The notes: generated by a model not told the origin, from the sequence alone. 64,000 nucleotides of DNA from Paraburkholderia fungorum (GCF_900099835.1 NZ_FNKP01000001.1:1612001-1676000), one strand, 5' to 3'. Shown: positions 36,517 to 46,672, counted from the first letter of the stretch. A program made the numbers and translations.

Positions 36517-36904
36517 GGTGTCGCTCGCGCAAACGGGGATGCGCGAATAGAGAGAACGGTAGGGTGCGCCGAGTCGACGAGCCGGGAACGACCGGCCGCC
36601 CCAAACGGCAGAGCTGCTTCAGATGATGGTGCAGGAAACGTCTACACGCTGCATCGTCAGGAAACAATACAGGAGTTTCGCGCGCGCGAGTCGATCCGTC
36701 CCCTGTGTTGTTGCGTCGAACCATCATACGGAAGGGGGGGCGGGCGGCCTGCTGAAGCTGCCGGGCGGCAAACGGCGGAGGTATCCGACGCGAGGGACAG
36801 CCGCATGAGAGCGGTATTTGAACCGTGTCTGATCCAGGCGCGAACCGTGTAGATGCGGCTTGAAACGCCGTCGGACAGGCGGCTCAAACCACCGCCACGC
36901 GCGC
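36517..36904. other. gap between pdxY and glgA
   Basis: About 390 bp; no gene, RNA or terminator could be supported. Contains a run of G (about 36726-36733) and otherwise unremarkable high-GC sequence. Confidence 0.5.
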
Positions 36905-38365
36905 CTACGTCAGCTCGCGATACAACGCCAGATAGCGCTCCGCCGACGCGCCCCAGCCGAAATCCTGCTGCATCGCGCGCCGTTGCGTCGCTTTCCACTC
37001 GGTGCGCCGGTCGTAGAGCGCGAAGGCCCGGCGGATCGCGGCGGCGAGTCCGTGCGGCTCGAATCGTTCGAAGACGAAGCCGGTGGCGAGATCGTCGGCG
37101 AGATTTTCGAGCGACGCGTCCACCACGGTGTCAGCGAGACCGCCAACGCAATGCACCAGCGGCAGCGATCCATAAGCGAGCGCGTACAACTGCGTGAGCC
37201 CGCATGGCTCGAAACGCGACGGCACGGCGATCACGTCGCTGCCCGCGACGATCGTATGCGCGAGCGTTTCATCGAAACCGAGTTCGACCGCCACCGACTC
37301 GGGATGCGACTGCGCGACGCGTTTCAAACCGTTCTCGAGCGCTGGATCGCCGGTGCCGAACACCACCAGTTGACCGCCGCGTTTGACGATCTCGGGCACG
37401 CCGCCAAGCAGCAGATCGAGGCCTTTCTGCTCGGTCAGACGGCTCACCACGCCGAACAGCAGCGCGTCGCTTTTCTGCGCGAGGCCGAAGCGCTTTTGCA
37501 ACGCTTCCTTGCAGGCCGCTTTGCCGGCGAGACGGGTGGCGCTGTAGTGAGTGTCGAGCAGCGCGTCGGTGGAGGGATTCCAGACGGCATAGTCGACGCC
37601 GTTCAGGATCCCGCTCAGATCGTGCGAACGATGCCGCAGCAGTCCGTCGAGCCCGCCGCCCTGCGAAAGCGTCTGGATTTCGCGCGCGTAGGTCGGGCTG
37701 ACGGTCGTGATGCGGTCGCTATAGAAAAGGCCAGCTTTGAGAAACGACAGTTGTCCGTAGAACTCGACGCCGGCGATGTTGAAGAAGTCGTCCGGCAGCG
37801 CGAGTTGGCCGAACTGGTGCGCGGGAAACACGCCCTGATAGGCGAGGTTGTGCACGGTGAAGACACTGCGCGCGACCGGCCGGCCGTGCTGGCGCTCGGC
37901 CGCTTTCAGATAGGCGGGCGCTAGCCCGGCGTGCCAGTCGTGCGCGTGGACGATCTGCGCGGACCACGTCGGGTCCAGTTGCTGCGCGAGTTGTGCGGCG
38001 ACCCAGCCGAGCAGCGCAAAACGCTGCGCGTTGTCGCCATAGGGCACGTGTTCGTTGTTCAGATACGGATTGCCCGGCCGGTTATACAGCGACTCGGCGC
38101 GGATCACGTAGACGATCAGCCCGTTCGCCCCCAGCGTGCCGCGCTCGAGCGTGATCCCCGGTGTGTCGAAGCGGCGCCCTAGCTGCGCGACCGGATGCAG
38201 GTCGGTCAGACCGGCCAGTACGGCTGGGAAGCCGGGCAGCAGCACCCGCACATCGGCGCCGCGCTCGATCAGCGCGGGCGGCAGTGCGCCCGCGACATCG
38301 GCGAGACCGCCCGTTTTGAGAAGGGGATACAGCTCGCTTGCGACGTGCAGGGCGCGAATCGTCAT
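36905..38365 (-). CDS. glgA: glycogen synthase (ADP-glucose)
   Basis: 486 residues, GT5 family, usual length. The N-terminal Rossmann half carries the ADP-glucose motif LKTGGLADVAGALP near residue 16; the C-terminal half has VPSRFEPCGLTQLYALAYGS. It extends alpha-1,4-glucan chains from ADP-glucose. It lies 203 bp downstream of glgC on the same strand. Branching and debranching enzymes are not in the window. Confidence 0.96.
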   Translation of the reverse strand: MTIRALHVASELYPLLKTGGLADVAGALPPALIERGADVRVLLPGFPAVLAGLTDLHPVAQLGRRFDTPGITLERGTLGANGLIVYVIRAESLYNRPGNPYLNNEHVPYGDNAQRFALLGWVAAQLAQQLDPTWSAQIVHAHDWHAGLAPAYLKAAERQHGRPVARSVFTVHNLAYQGVFPAHQFGQLALPDDFFNIAGVEFYGQLSFLKAGLFYSDRITTVSPTYAREIQTLSQGGGLDGLLRHRSHDLSGILNGVDYAVWNPSTDALLDTHYSATRLAGKAACKEALQKRFGLAQKSDALLFGVVSRLTEQKGLDLLLGGVPEIVKRGGQLVVFGTGDPALENGLKRVAQSHPESVAVELGFDETLAHTIVAGSDVIAVPSRFEPCGLTQLYALAYGSLPLVHCVGGLADTVVDASLENLADDLATGFVFERFEPHGLAAAIRRAFALYDRRTEWKATQRRAMQQDFGWGASAERYLALYRELT

Positions 38366-38568
38366 AGGCCAGTCTCACTCCGGGTTAGTCGATGTTGCTG
38401 GTTCAGGTGCGAGGGGTCCGGTAAGGTTCGTCGATTTCGACGGTCTGATGCAGCAGCGCGGTGACAGAGCCTCAGCACCATGCGTTCGGACACGTGAGGA
38501 TCGCGCTGGCAGGCGGCGCCACCCCGCACGGGCGGGCAGTGCACCTCGCCCGCCCAACCCCCGCCACC

Positions 38569-39834
38569 TTACTTCGACTTCGGCCGCAGCGCCTCGGGCG
38601 TGACCAGCACGACACCGTCGTCCGTGCGATAAAACCGCTCGGCGTCCGCGACCGGATCCTCGCCGATCACCGTACCGTCCGGTATCGCACAGCCGCGGTC
38701 GATCACCACCTTCTGCAACCGGCAACTCGCGCCGACCGTGACCTGCGGCAACAAGACTGCCTCATTGATATTACAGAACGAACTCACCTTGACGTTCGAC
38801 GACAACACCGAGCGCGAAATCTGCGACCCCGAGATCACACACCCGCCGCAGACGATCAGGTTGTTGCCCGAGCCCTGCAAACCTTTCATATCGCGGACGA
38901 ACTTGGCGGGCGGCAACTGTTCCACGTAAGTCCAGATCGGCCAGTTGCGGTCGTACAGATCGAGCGTGGGGATCGTCGACGCGAGGTCGAGATTGGCCGC
39001 CCAGTAAGCGTCGATCGTGCCGACATCGCGCCAGTACGGCTCCACGCTCGGGTCCGACGATACGCACGACATGCTGAACGGATGCGCGATCGCCGTGCCC
39101 TGGGTAACGACGCGCGGCAGGATGTCCTTGCCGAAATCGTGGTCGGTATCGATCGACGAAATGTTCTCTTCGAGCAGCGAGTACAGATAGTCGGCGTTGA
39201 ACACATAGATGCCCATGCTGGCCAGCGCGATGTCCGGGCGGCCTGGCATCGAGGGCGGGTCGGCGGGCTTTTCGACGAAACCGGTGACGCGGCGGTTTTC
39301 GTCCACCGCCATCACACCGAACGCGACCGCGTCCATGCGCGGCACCTCGATGCATCCCACCGTGCAATCCGCGCCGCTCTCCGCGTGGTCGGCGATCATC
39401 CGCGTGTAGTCCATCTTGTAGATGTGGTCGCCTGCCAGCACCACCACGTATTTCGGCCGGATCGAGCGGATGATGTCGAGGTTCTGGAACACCGCGTCGG
39501 CGGTGCCGCGATACCAGTGAGCGCCTTCCACGCGCTGCTGCGCCGGCCACAGGTCGATGAATTCGCCGAATTCGCCGCGCAGGAAACTCCAGCCGCGCTG
39601 CATATGGCGCAACAGCGAGTGCGCCTTGTACTGCGTGACCACGGCGATGCGCCGGATGCCGGAGTTCAGACAGTTGGACAACGCGAAGTCGATGATCCGG
39701 TATTTGCCGCCGAAGTGCACCGCGGGCTTCACGCGCTTGTTGGTGAGCGGGCCGAGCCGTGTGCCTCTGCCGCCTGCGAGGACGATGGCGAGGGTTGAGC
39801 GTTGCACATCGTTCAGCCGTGACGGAGTGTCCAT
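38569..39834 (-). CDS. glgC: glucose-1-phosphate adenylyltransferase
   Basis: 421 residues from the ATG at 39834 (GGAG six bases before it; an ATG four codons upstream, 39846, has none). Nucleotidyltransferase motif [20 protein letters not shown], then [14 protein letters not shown], and a C-terminal left-handed beta-helix (hexapeptide-like) tail. It makes ADP-glucose from ATP and glucose-1-phosphate and is the allosterically controlled step of glycogen synthesis. It precedes glgA and probably shares its transcript. Confidence 0.96.
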   Translation of the reverse strand: MDTPSRLNDVQRSTLAIVLAGGRGTRLGPLTNKRVKPAVHFGGKYRIIDFALSNCLNSGIRRIAVVTQYKAHSLLRHMQRGWSFLRGEFGEFIDLWPAQQRVEGAHWYRGTADAVFQNLDIIRSIRPKYVVVLAGDHIYKMDYTRMIADHAESGADCTVGCIEVPRMDAVAFGVMAVDENRRVTGFVEKPADPPSMPGRPDIALASMGIYVFNADYLYSLLEENISSIDTDHDFGKDILPRVVTQGTAIAHPFSMSCVSSDPSVEPYWRDVGTIDAYWAANLDLASTIPTLDLYDRNWPIWTYVEQLPPAKFVRDMKGLQGSGNNLIVCGGCVISGSQISRSVLSSNVKVSSFCNINEAVLLPQVTVGASCRLQKVVIDRGCAIPDGTVIGEDPVADAERFYRTDDGVVLVTPEALRPKSK

Positions 39835-40368
39835 GTCTGTCTCCATGATTAGTATGCCCCGGATGATCTGGTTGTCAGTTGCTGGTCTCGTGGATCGCCG
39901 GCTTCTTCGCTGCTGATTCGCGCTGCTGATTCGTTCTTCCAGGCGGTTCGTCTCCGCGAGCCCGTCAGGTAGTTCTAGCACCGAATGGTCCACAGCCAAA
40001 AGCCTGAATTTCGCGGATGCACGCCGAGGTGCCCCACCTGCGCACAATCGGCTGTTGCAGCGCGCGTATCCGTGCGGCACGACACATAGAGGGCAAGGTG
40101 GGCTGTCGCAATATGCGTGCCAAAGCGGAACGGCGCGGTTGTGGCCGATACGGACAGGCGGCGGGAGGTCGGAGAGGCCGCGGCTGACAGCGAGAATGGC
40201 GCGGTTCATGACGATCGCGCAGGTTGCCGCAGCGTTAAGCCTGCGCGATTGGCGGCACGGTCGGGCGGTGCGTCGTAGAATCGTGCGCTTCTATCGTGGC
40301 CGCCCGGTTGGCTGGTCCACGCGATTTCCCGCCTGTTCTTCGCAGTTTCTTTTTTGCAAAAAATCTCG
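39835..40368. other. gap between glgC and hydrolase gene
   Basis: 534 bp between divergent genes; promoters of both should lie here. One open frame of about 105 codons is present but its residue use (many Arg, Cys) is typical of a shadow. No repeats noted. Confidence 0.5.
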
Positions 40369-41496
40369 ATGAATTTTCGCCGTCATGCCCTGCTTGCCCT
40401 GTTGAGTGTCTGCGTGTGCGCGGTTGCGCCCGCCGTGTCTTCTGCTTCGGCCGCCACGCCGGCAAGCGTCGCAGCGGCTGCCGCGTTGAGCCAGGCGAGT
40501 CCGGTCGCGGCCAGCGCCGCGTCGGTGAGCGCCGCCGCGGATAACAGCGGCCCCGCTTATGGCCCGGAATTGCAGGGCTTTACCTATCCCGCGCCGGTCG
40601 GGCGTTTCGATTTCACGTCGCAAGGCGTCGCGCTGCAAATGGCCTACATGGACGTCAAGCCGGCGCATCCGAACGGCCGCACGGCGGTGCTGCTGCACGG
40701 CAAGAACTTCTGCGCGGCGACCTGGGACGCAACGATCCAGAAACTCAGCGATGCCGGATATCGCGTGATCGCGCCGGATCAGATCGGCTTCTGCAAGTCG
40801 AGCAAGCCCGAGCACTACCAGTACAGTTTTCAACAATTGGCACGCAATACCCACGCGCTGCTCGAATCGCTCGGCGTGACGGACGCGACGATGATCGGCC
40901 ATTCGACCGGCGGTATGCTGGCGATCCGCTACGCGTTGATGTATCCGCGTGAGACGCAGCAACTGGTGCTGGTCAATCCGATCGGTCTGGAGGACTGGAA
41001 GGCGAAGGGCGTGCCGTCGTTGTCGGTGGATCAATGGTACGAGCGCGAACTGAAGACGACCGCCGACGGCATCCGCCGCTACGAGCAGTCCACTTATTAC
41101 GCCGGTCAGTGGCGCGCCGACTATGAGCCGTGGGTGCAGATGCTCGCGGGCATGTATCGCGGACCGGGCAAGGACATCGTCGCGTGGAATTCCGCGCTGC
41201 TGTACGACATGATTTACACGCAGCCTGTTGTTTACGAGCTTGGTCAACTGAGCATGCCGACACTGCTGCTGATCGGCCAGAAGGACACCACGGCGATCGG
41301 CAAGGATGCCGCACCGCCCGAGGTGCGCGCGAAGATCGGCCATTACCCGGAGTTGGGCAAAGCGGCGGCGAAAGCGATTCCGCATGCGACGCTGGTCGAA
41401 TTCGCCGCCGACGGCCACGCGCCGCAAATGCAGGACCCGCAGGCGTTTCATAAGGCGCTGCTGGATGGGCTGGCGGCGGTGCCGACGAATCGGTGA
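40369..41496 (+). CDS. exported alpha/beta hydrolase
   Basis: 375 residues. Signal peptide at residues 1-28 (cleavage near SSASA), then an Ala/Ser-rich linker to about 58. The alpha/beta-hydrolase fold follows: HGKNF oxyanion loop (110-114), nucleophile Ser179 in GHSTGG, Asp in GQKDTTAIG and His in DGHAPQ. The pattern is close to haloalkane dehalogenase/epoxide hydrolase-like esterases, but the substrate is unknown. It works in the periplasm or outside. The gene stands alone next to glgC. Confidence 0.88.
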   Translation: MNFRRHALLALLSVCVCAVAPAVSSASAATPASVAAAAALSQASPVAASAASVSAAADNSGPAYGPELQGFTYPAPVGRFDFTSQGVALQMAYMDVKPAHPNGRTAVLLHGKNFCAATWDATIQKLSDAGYRVIAPDQIGFCKSSKPEHYQYSFQQLARNTHALLESLGVTDATMIGHSTGGMLAIRYALMYPRETQQLVLVNPIGLEDWKAKGVPSLSVDQWYERELKTTADGIRRYEQSTYYAGQWRADYEPWVQMLAGMYRGPGKDIVAWNSALLYDMIYTQPVVYELGQLSMPTLLLIGQKDTTAIGKDAAPPEVRAKIGHYPELGKAAAKAIPHATLVEFAADGHAPQMQDPQAFHKALLDGLAAVPTNR

Positions 41497-41924
41497 AAGG
41501 AAGAGAGGGCGAGAGGCTTTCGGAGTCTTTACGGTACTCCGAGGCCTCCCAACAGCGGGTGACGGACCCATCGCGTCACGGCCAGAGGCGGTGCGATCTT
41601 CCTGATGCTGGCCGGACCCGTGGGCCGGAACACCGGCATCACTCAATGAAACGTCGACACCTTGCGACGTATTCCAGCCCGCAGATTTATCTGCCGCGGC
41701 ATCGAAAATAAATAAAAGACGATCGACTCTCAACCAGGCGCGGCCCAAAAAACAGCGATATTGGCCGATGTCGCAGAGAGTCGCGTGAGATCGTTGCGAA
41801 GACGCACGCCCAATCGGGCAATTCCCGTAGCAGCTTCCCGTTTTATTCCGCCGTCCAGATTCTCGACGCGACGTCCGCACGTCGTTTTCCCGATGTTTTA
41901 TCCGTCAGCTTACTCAGGCCGCCT
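41497..41924. other. gap between hydrolase and GT-C-like genes
   Basis: About 430 bp. It includes a 7-bp hairpin (TCGGAGT/ACTCCGA, 41520-41542) without a T-run. No gene supported. Confidence 0.5.
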
Positions 41925-43598
41925 ATGTCCGAGCACGTTACGCAAAGTATCGAGGAGAGAATTGGAGCCACCGGGTTCCTTTTCGTTGTCGCGTATGCAG
42001 TGCTTTCGTTGACGGCGATAGCGCTGGTCGGCCCTTACGGCTGGGACGACAGCGCCATCACCGTGGCCTACGCGCGTACGCTGGGGCAGCACGGGATATT
42101 CGCGTTGACACCGGTGTCGGTGCCGGTCGAAGGTACGTCCAGTCTGCTGCTGACGGGGATGCTGGCGATGGGGCAGTGGCTCGCCCATCCGGGTTTTCTG
42201 GAGTCGATCAGGACCGCGCAGCTGATTTCCTTTATCTCGCTTTGCGCCACTCTGGTGCTCGTGTGGCGCGCACTGCAACCGAGTCTCCCCAACCCGACGC
42301 ACCGTCTCATCGTGGTGAGCGTGCTGGGGCTGCTGCCGACCTTCCAGGCCGAGATCATCAACGGCATGGAAATGACGATCTTTGCGCTGCTGCTGGTGGC
42401 GTTCGTCCTCTGCTGGCGCGCGCAATCGTCGCTCGTTTATGCACTGATTCCGCTGCTGATGCTGACCCGTTTCGAAGCGGTGGTCTATCTGGGTTTCGCG
42501 CTCGGGTGGATCGTCGTGTTTTACCGGGAGGATCGGCCGCGTGCCTTTCGGATGGGCGTCTGGGTCGTGTTCTGCTTTGTGCTGCTGACTATCTGGCGGT
42601 ATTACGTCTTTGGCGTGCTGATCCCGAACACCATCCTCGCCAAGCTACAGGTGCCTTACACCAAAAAAGGCTGGGACAACGCATTCGAAAAGCTGCGCGG
42701 ACTCAAGGATTTTCTGTTCATCAATGCCGCGCTGCTGATCGGCATGTGCCTGAGCGGGCGGGGCGGCCAGCAGCGCCGTCTGGATCCGATGCCCATGCTT
42801 CTCATCGTTTCGTTCGGCATATTCGCACTCGTGTCGGGCAGAAACTGGGGGTATATCGGGCGGATGTTCGTGGGGGTGCTTCCGCTGCTCGTTCTTTCTC
42901 TCGCGGAACGTCTTGCGAATATGCGTCGGCCGCGTGTATTGAGCGGACTGTTGCTGTGCCTGGCCGGAACGTTCCTGTTCAACTTTGCGTTGCTGCGCGA
43001 GAACATCGACACGGTGATCCTCGGTGCGTCGATGCATGGCGTGTTGCCGGCTGCAATGAATGTTGCGGAGAGCGGAGCCAGACAACGACGGTGGGGCGAT
43101 TTCCCCGGCGACTGGCGCGGTATTACGCCAGAGAACTACGCGATGACGGGTACGTCGGTCGATCGTCTGCGCGAGTACCTGGGGCAGCCGACGCTGAAGT
43201 TCATGACGCCGGACGTCGGCGGTACGGCATTGTGCTGCGAGCGTCTGGAGATTCTCGATTCGGGGCTGTTGACCAGCCCGTCGCTGGCACGTAGCGGTTT
43301 CGCGGGTTTCGCGGATTATCTGCACAGCGAGCGCCCGGAAGTCATCGAAACGCACGGCGACTGGAGCCGCGACAGCGGGATATATTCCGTCGCTCAATTC
43401 AGGACGGACTATTTGCCCGCGGTCTATAACGGCACATTGTTCTGGTTGCGTCGCGACGTGCTGCAGGGTCTGGTCGATCGCGGCGTGACAGCCGAGCCTG
43501 TTCGCACAGCCGAACTGCTCGACGTTCGTTATATGGGCGACCGGCGGGATACCTGGTATCTGAAGCAGTTTCCTACGGTGACGGTGCTTGGGCGGTGA
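41925..43598 (+). CDS. GT-C-fold-like membrane glycosyltransferase
   Basis: 557 residues, about ten hydrophobic helices in the first 350 residues, then a soluble C-terminal part (about 380-557). An acidic loop after the first helix (GPYGWDDSAITVAYARTLGQ) and a VPVEGTSSLLL segment resemble the first extracytoplasmic loop of polyprenyl-phosphate-sugar glycosyltransferases such as AftB. The LIPNTILAKLQVP segment also fits. Such enzymes transfer sugars from lipid carriers in the envelope. No partner gene is visible; the match is to pattern only. Confidence 0.65.
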   Translation: MSEHVTQSIEERIGATGFLFVVAYAVLSLTAIALVGPYGWDDSAITVAYARTLGQHGIFALTPVSVPVEGTSSLLLTGMLAMGQWLAHPGFLESIRTAQLISFISLCATLVLVWRALQPSLPNPTHRLIVVSVLGLLPTFQAEIINGMEMTIFALLLVAFVLCWRAQSSLVYALIPLLMLTRFEAVVYLGFALGWIVVFYREDRPRAFRMGVWVVFCFVLLTIWRYYVFGVLIPNTILAKLQVPYTKKGWDNAFEKLRGLKDFLFINAALLIGMCLSGRGGQQRRLDPMPMLLIVSFGIFALVSGRNWGYIGRMFVGVLPLLVLSLAERLANMRRPRVLSGLLLCLAGTFLFNFALLRENIDTVILGASMHGVLPAAMNVAESGARQRRWGDFPGDWRGITPENYAMTGTSVDRLREYLGQPTLKFMTPDVGGTALCCERLEILDSGLLTSPSLARSGFAGFADYLHSERPEVIETHGDWSRDSGIYSVAQFRTDYLPAVYNGTLFWLRRDVLQGLVDRGVTAEPVRTAELLDVRYMGDRRDTWYLKQFPTVTVLGR

Positions 43599-43624
43599 AT
43601 CCCGATGTTCTGAACCTGGTGGTG

Positions 43625-43674
43625 CGGCGCCCGCACGGTCGCTAACGGCACAGCGCGGGCGCCGATGTTTTTTT
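43625..43674 (+). terminator. rho-independent terminator of the GT-C-like gene
   Basis: CGGCGCCCGC (43625-43634) pairs with GCGGGCGCCG (43655-43664), then a run of seven T. Confidence 0.85.
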
Positions 43675-43706
43675 GCTTTACGTCGCTGGATACGAATAGC
43701 CCGCGC

Positions 43707-44534
43707 CTAGCTGTTTGCGTGCCCTGTCGCCAGCGCGTGCGCTTGCCTCGGCCTGAGCATCCTCTCGACAAGTCGGGCCGCGCCCTGACGGTTCAACAGT
43801 CTCGGCAGACAGGAAAGCAGCCGGTTCGCCTTCCCGACAACCCGATGGCTTCTGTTGCGGTCCACCGCAAAAAAAGCATCGTCGATCACGCTTGCCACCG
43901 GCATCGGCGTGCCGACGGCGGCTTCCTGCGCGCCGACGACGTCGAAGAAACCGGTTTGCGTCGCGCCCGGACACACGGCGACCACCCGAACTCCCCGATG
44001 CCGGTTCTCGGCCCAGACGGCTTCGGAGAATGACAGAAGAAACGCCTTCGTGGCGCCGTAGACGGCCATGTACGGATCGGGCTGAAACGCCGCCGTCGAC
44101 GCCACGTTGATGACGACGCCAGCGGATTTCGCCAGCATGCCCGGCAGCACGAGATGCGCCAGTTCGACCGCGGCCATGCAGTTCACCAGCACTTCATCGC
44201 GCTGACGCGACAGCGGAATGGACTCGAAGCGTCCATACGCCGCAAAGCCCGCATTGTTGACCAGAACATCGACGACTCTTTCCGCTGCCTTCAGGTGAGC
44301 GGCGATTGCGTGTACCGCTTCGGACGTGCTCAAGTCGGCAGTCAGGTAATCCGCGTCGCACGCGTAGTCGCGCCGTAGTTCCTCGGCGAGATCGCGCAGC
44401 TTGTCGTGCGAGCGCGCTACCAGCAGCAGTCGGGCTCCCCGTTTAGCCAGGGCGAAGGCAAACGCACGTCCGATACCGGACGATGCGCCGGTGACAAGAG
44501 CGGTCTTGCCGCGAAAATCGAAGGGGGTGGTCAT
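43707..44534 (-). CDS. short-chain dehydrogenase/reductase
   Basis: 275 residues from the ATG at 44534. Classical SDR: GASSGIGRAFAFAL cofactor motif, NNAG (about residue 94), catalytic Ser in VASTAAFQPDP and the YxxxK motif in YGATKAFL. This is the DltE/YqjQ-like subgroup with a conserved PGATQTGFFDV after the active site; the C-terminal 55 residues may form a membrane or helical tail. It is divergent from a MerR gene and probably controlled by it; the substrate is unknown. Confidence 0.9.
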   Translation of the reverse strand: MTTPFDFRGKTALVTGASSGIGRAFAFALAKRGARLLLVARSHDKLRDLAEELRRDYACDADYLTADLSTSEAVHAIAAHLKAAERVVDVLVNNAGFAAYGRFESIPLSRQRDEVLVNCMAAVELAHLVLPGMLAKSAGVVINVASTAAFQPDPYMAVYGATKAFLLSFSEAVWAENRHRGVRVVAVCPGATQTGFFDVVGAQEAAVGTPMPVASVIDDAFFAVDRNRSHRVVGKANRLLSCLPRLLNRQGAARLVERMLRPRQAHALATGHANS

Positions 44535-44572
44535 GTCGTGCAGGGGGAAGTGAAAGACGGAGAGGACTGTAA

Positions 44573-44607
44573 ACCGTTGACTGTAGGCAACGGTCAAGTC
44601 CTAATGT
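44573..44607 (+). promoter_or_regulatory. MerR-type promoter with long spacer
   Basis: -35 TTGACT (44577-44582), a 19-bp spacer and -10 TAATGT (44602-44607). The spacer region is part of the dyad ACCGTT (44573-44578)/AACGGT (44589-44594), the layout expected of MerR-controlled promoters. Confidence 0.65.
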
Positions 44608-44634
44608 CGATTCACGACTCTGGATGGAGGCAGC

Positions 44635-45012
44635 ATGCGCATTGGCGAGCTATGCAGACAGGCGGGCGTTTCCCGCGATACGGTTCGCTATTACGAGAGA
44701 ATGGGTCTGCTGGATAAGGCCACGCAACCCAACGTATCGAATACCTACAAGTGTTATTCCGCGCTCGCGTTGCAACGGATTCGTCTGATCGTCCACGCGA
44801 AGGCGCTAGGTTTCACGCTCGCGGAAATTCGCGACGTCATCGATGTGTGGGATGGTCCGGGTTTTGGAGCGGAGCAAAAAGTGGCCTGTTTGCAGGCAAA
44901 GCTCAAGGAACTCGACGAAAAGAGTCATGCATTGAGCGCGTTGCGAGCAGGGCTGCTGAACGCGCTGGATAAGGTTGGCGGCGAGTGTGTCGAGGTTGAA
45001 GCGGTTTCGTGA
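44635..45012 (+). CDS. MerR family transcriptional regulator
   Basis: 125 residues. N-terminal winged HTH MRIGELCRQAGVSRDTVRYY and a coiled-coil dimer helix around LKELDEKSHALSALRAGLL. Cysteines at about 84 and 117 sit where metal-sensing members have theirs, but the usual closely spaced pair near the C-terminus is missing, so metal sensing is doubtful. It is divergent from the SDR gene with a 19-bp-spaced dyad promoter between them, so it probably regulates itself and the SDR gene. Confidence 0.88.
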   Translation: MRIGELCRQAGVSRDTVRYYERMGLLDKATQPNVSNTYKCYSALALQRIRLIVHAKALGFTLAEIRDVIDVWDGPGFGAEQKVACLQAKLKELDEKSHALSALRAGLLNALDKVGGECVEVEAVS

Positions 45013-45219
45013 GCGCGGGGGAGCGCGCGCGGCACTCGTTACGACACGGCGAACGTCGAAGATAAACGTCCGCCGCTAGTTGGCAAGTCACGACACGGGG
45101 GCGAAACGCCGGCTTTTTCTGTTAAACGGTTGCTGCCAGCGACGATCGCTCAAGCGGTTCGCCTAACGAAATTCGAACGGCAACGAGGCTTGAGTTCCAA
45201 TCGTCGTGACGACATCAAA

Positions 45220-46215
45220 TCACTTCGCGGCAGCCAACTCTTCCCGCACCTGCGCCCCAATCTCGAACGAGCGCAACCGCGCCTTGTGATCGTAAATCTG
45301 CGCGGTCAGCATCAACTCGTTCGCGCCGGTCTGATCGATGATCGACTTCAGTGCATCGCGCACCGTGTCGCGATCTCCCAACGCGGTGCACGCGAGCGAA
45401 TGCGCAACGTTATTCAACTCCATCTCCGACGCTTCGAGCCGTTCCACCGGCGGCTGCAATTGCCCCGGCGTGCCCCGTCGCAAATTGATGAACTGCTGTT
45501 GCAGCGACGTGAACAGATGCTGCGCTTCGTCGTTGGAATCGGCGGCGAACAGATTCACGCCGACCATCGCATACGGCTTGTCGAGCGTCGCGGATGGCCT
45601 GAATTGCGAGCGATAAACCTGCAACGCGGTCAGCATGTAATCGGGTGCGAAGTGCGATGCGAACGCGAACGGCAGACCGAGCGCCGCCGCGAGTTGCGCG
45701 CTGAACAGCGACGAACCCAGCAGCCACAGCGGCACCTGCAAACCCGCACCCGGCACTGCGCGAATCCGCTGACCCGGCACCGGATCGGCGAAATAGCGCT
45801 GCAATTCGACGACGTCGTCGGGGAACGACTCCGCGCTGTTTTGCAGATCGCGCCGCAACGCGCGCGCGGTGCTCTGATCGGTGCCCGGCGCGCGGCCGAG
45901 GCCGAGGTCGATCCGGCCGGGATAGAGCGACGCGAGCGTTCCGAACTGCTCCGCGATCACGAGCGGCGCGTGGTTCGGCAGCATCACGCCGCCCGAGCCG
46001 ACGCGAATGGTCTTCGTGCCGCCGGCCACATAACCGATCACCACCGAGGTCGCCGCGCTCGCGATACCTGTCATGTTGTGATGTTCGGCGAGCCAGAAGC
46101 GGCGGTAGTTCCAGCTTTCCGCGTGCTGCGCGAGATCGAGCGAATTCCTGAATGCGTCGGTGGGCGTCGCGCCCGCGTTGACCGGCGCCAGATCGAGGAC
46201 TGAGAAGGGGATCAT
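45220..46215 (-). CDS. LLM-class flavin-dependent (luciferase-like) oxidoreductase
   Basis: 331 residues from the ATG at 46215. Family pattern: [15 protein letters not shown] start, then a [20 protein letters not shown] segment and [35 protein letters not shown]. Closest in style to E. coli YhbW-like proteins, which use reduced FMN supplied by a reductase. The substrate is unknown. It converges with the MerR gene and is divergent from the rhodanese gene. Confidence 0.92.
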   Translation of the reverse strand: MIPFSVLDLAPVNAGATPTDAFRNSLDLAQHAESWNYRRFWLAEHHNMTGIASAATSVVIGYVAGGTKTIRVGSGGVMLPNHAPLVIAEQFGTLASLYPGRIDLGLGRAPGTDQSTARALRRDLQNSAESFPDDVVELQRYFADPVPGQRIRAVPGAGLQVPLWLLGSSLFSAQLAAALGLPFAFASHFAPDYMLTALQVYRSQFRPSATLDKPYAMVGVNLFAADSNDEAQHLFTSLQQQFINLRRGTPGQLQPPVERLEASEMELNNVAHSLACTALGDRDTVRDALKSIIDQTGANELMLTAQIYDHKARLRSFEIGAQVREELAAAK

Positions 46216-46529
46216 TGTCTGTTCACTTGCTGTTTCGGGCGCTTTCACGCGATGGCGCATTGTGGCAAAGGTTTCGCTTTTCTGCTGACGGTGCGCGGAT
46301 GTCCACGTTTGCGGAAGGGGGTTTGTGGGCGCCCCACATTTTCTGGCCACCATTTCGTATGAAGGACACCGCTTTTCGTGGCGCGGAAATTGCACGTCGA
46401 CCCCTATCCAGCCGGATCGCTCACGCGCGTCGATCAACTGCTCGACTGCGGGAATTACCGCGAAACGTCTTCTGGCGATCGTACGCAGATCCGCAATCGC
46501 GTGTACGGTTAAAGCATTGGTGCTTGCTG

Positions 46530-46616
46530 GTGCGCATTAGTACTCAGGGTTGCTGTTACACGTCCGCTCGATTCTCGCGGCACAGGCCGCGAGTTTTTCA
46601 AGAGCTGCCCGGATGA
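46530..46616 (+). CDS. putative Cys-Cys leader peptide
   Basis: A 28-codon frame from a GTG at 46530, reading [20 protein letters not shown] and on to a TGA at 46614-46616. Two adjacent Cys codons (TGC TGT, 46551-46556) lie 18 bases before the terminator stem, and the frame runs through the hairpin. There is no strong ribosome-binding site and the start is a guess (TTG at 46524 is also in frame). If translated, ribosomes would melt the terminator. Offered as a candidate regulatory peptide, not a structural gene. Confidence 0.4.
   Translation: MRISTQGCCYTSARFSRHRPRVFQELPG
46574..46598 (+). terminator. terminator/attenuator in the rhodanese leader
   Basis: CTCGCGG/CCGCGAG with a 6-base loop, then five T. 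There is no gene upstream on this strand, so it acts either as an attenuator for the rhodanese gene or as the end of an unannotated small RNA. Confidence 0.75.
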
Positions 46617-46672
46617 CGTGTCGTTAAAGCATATGGACTGTCTGGAAGAACCTCGAAGGAGTCTGCTATCTC

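Larger units (their letters stand above)
46216..46672. other. leader region of the rhodanese gene
   Basis: 457 bp between divergent genes. The right-hand part holds a short reading frame with adjacent Cys codons, an intrinsic terminator at 46574-46598 and, after it, 75 bp to the rhodanese ATG. Nothing recognisable in the left 300 bp. Confidence 0.6.

Noticed and set aside
40055..40372. 105-codon frame before the hydrolase
   Set aside because: Composition typical of noise, overlaps the hydrolase promoter region, no ribosome-binding site.
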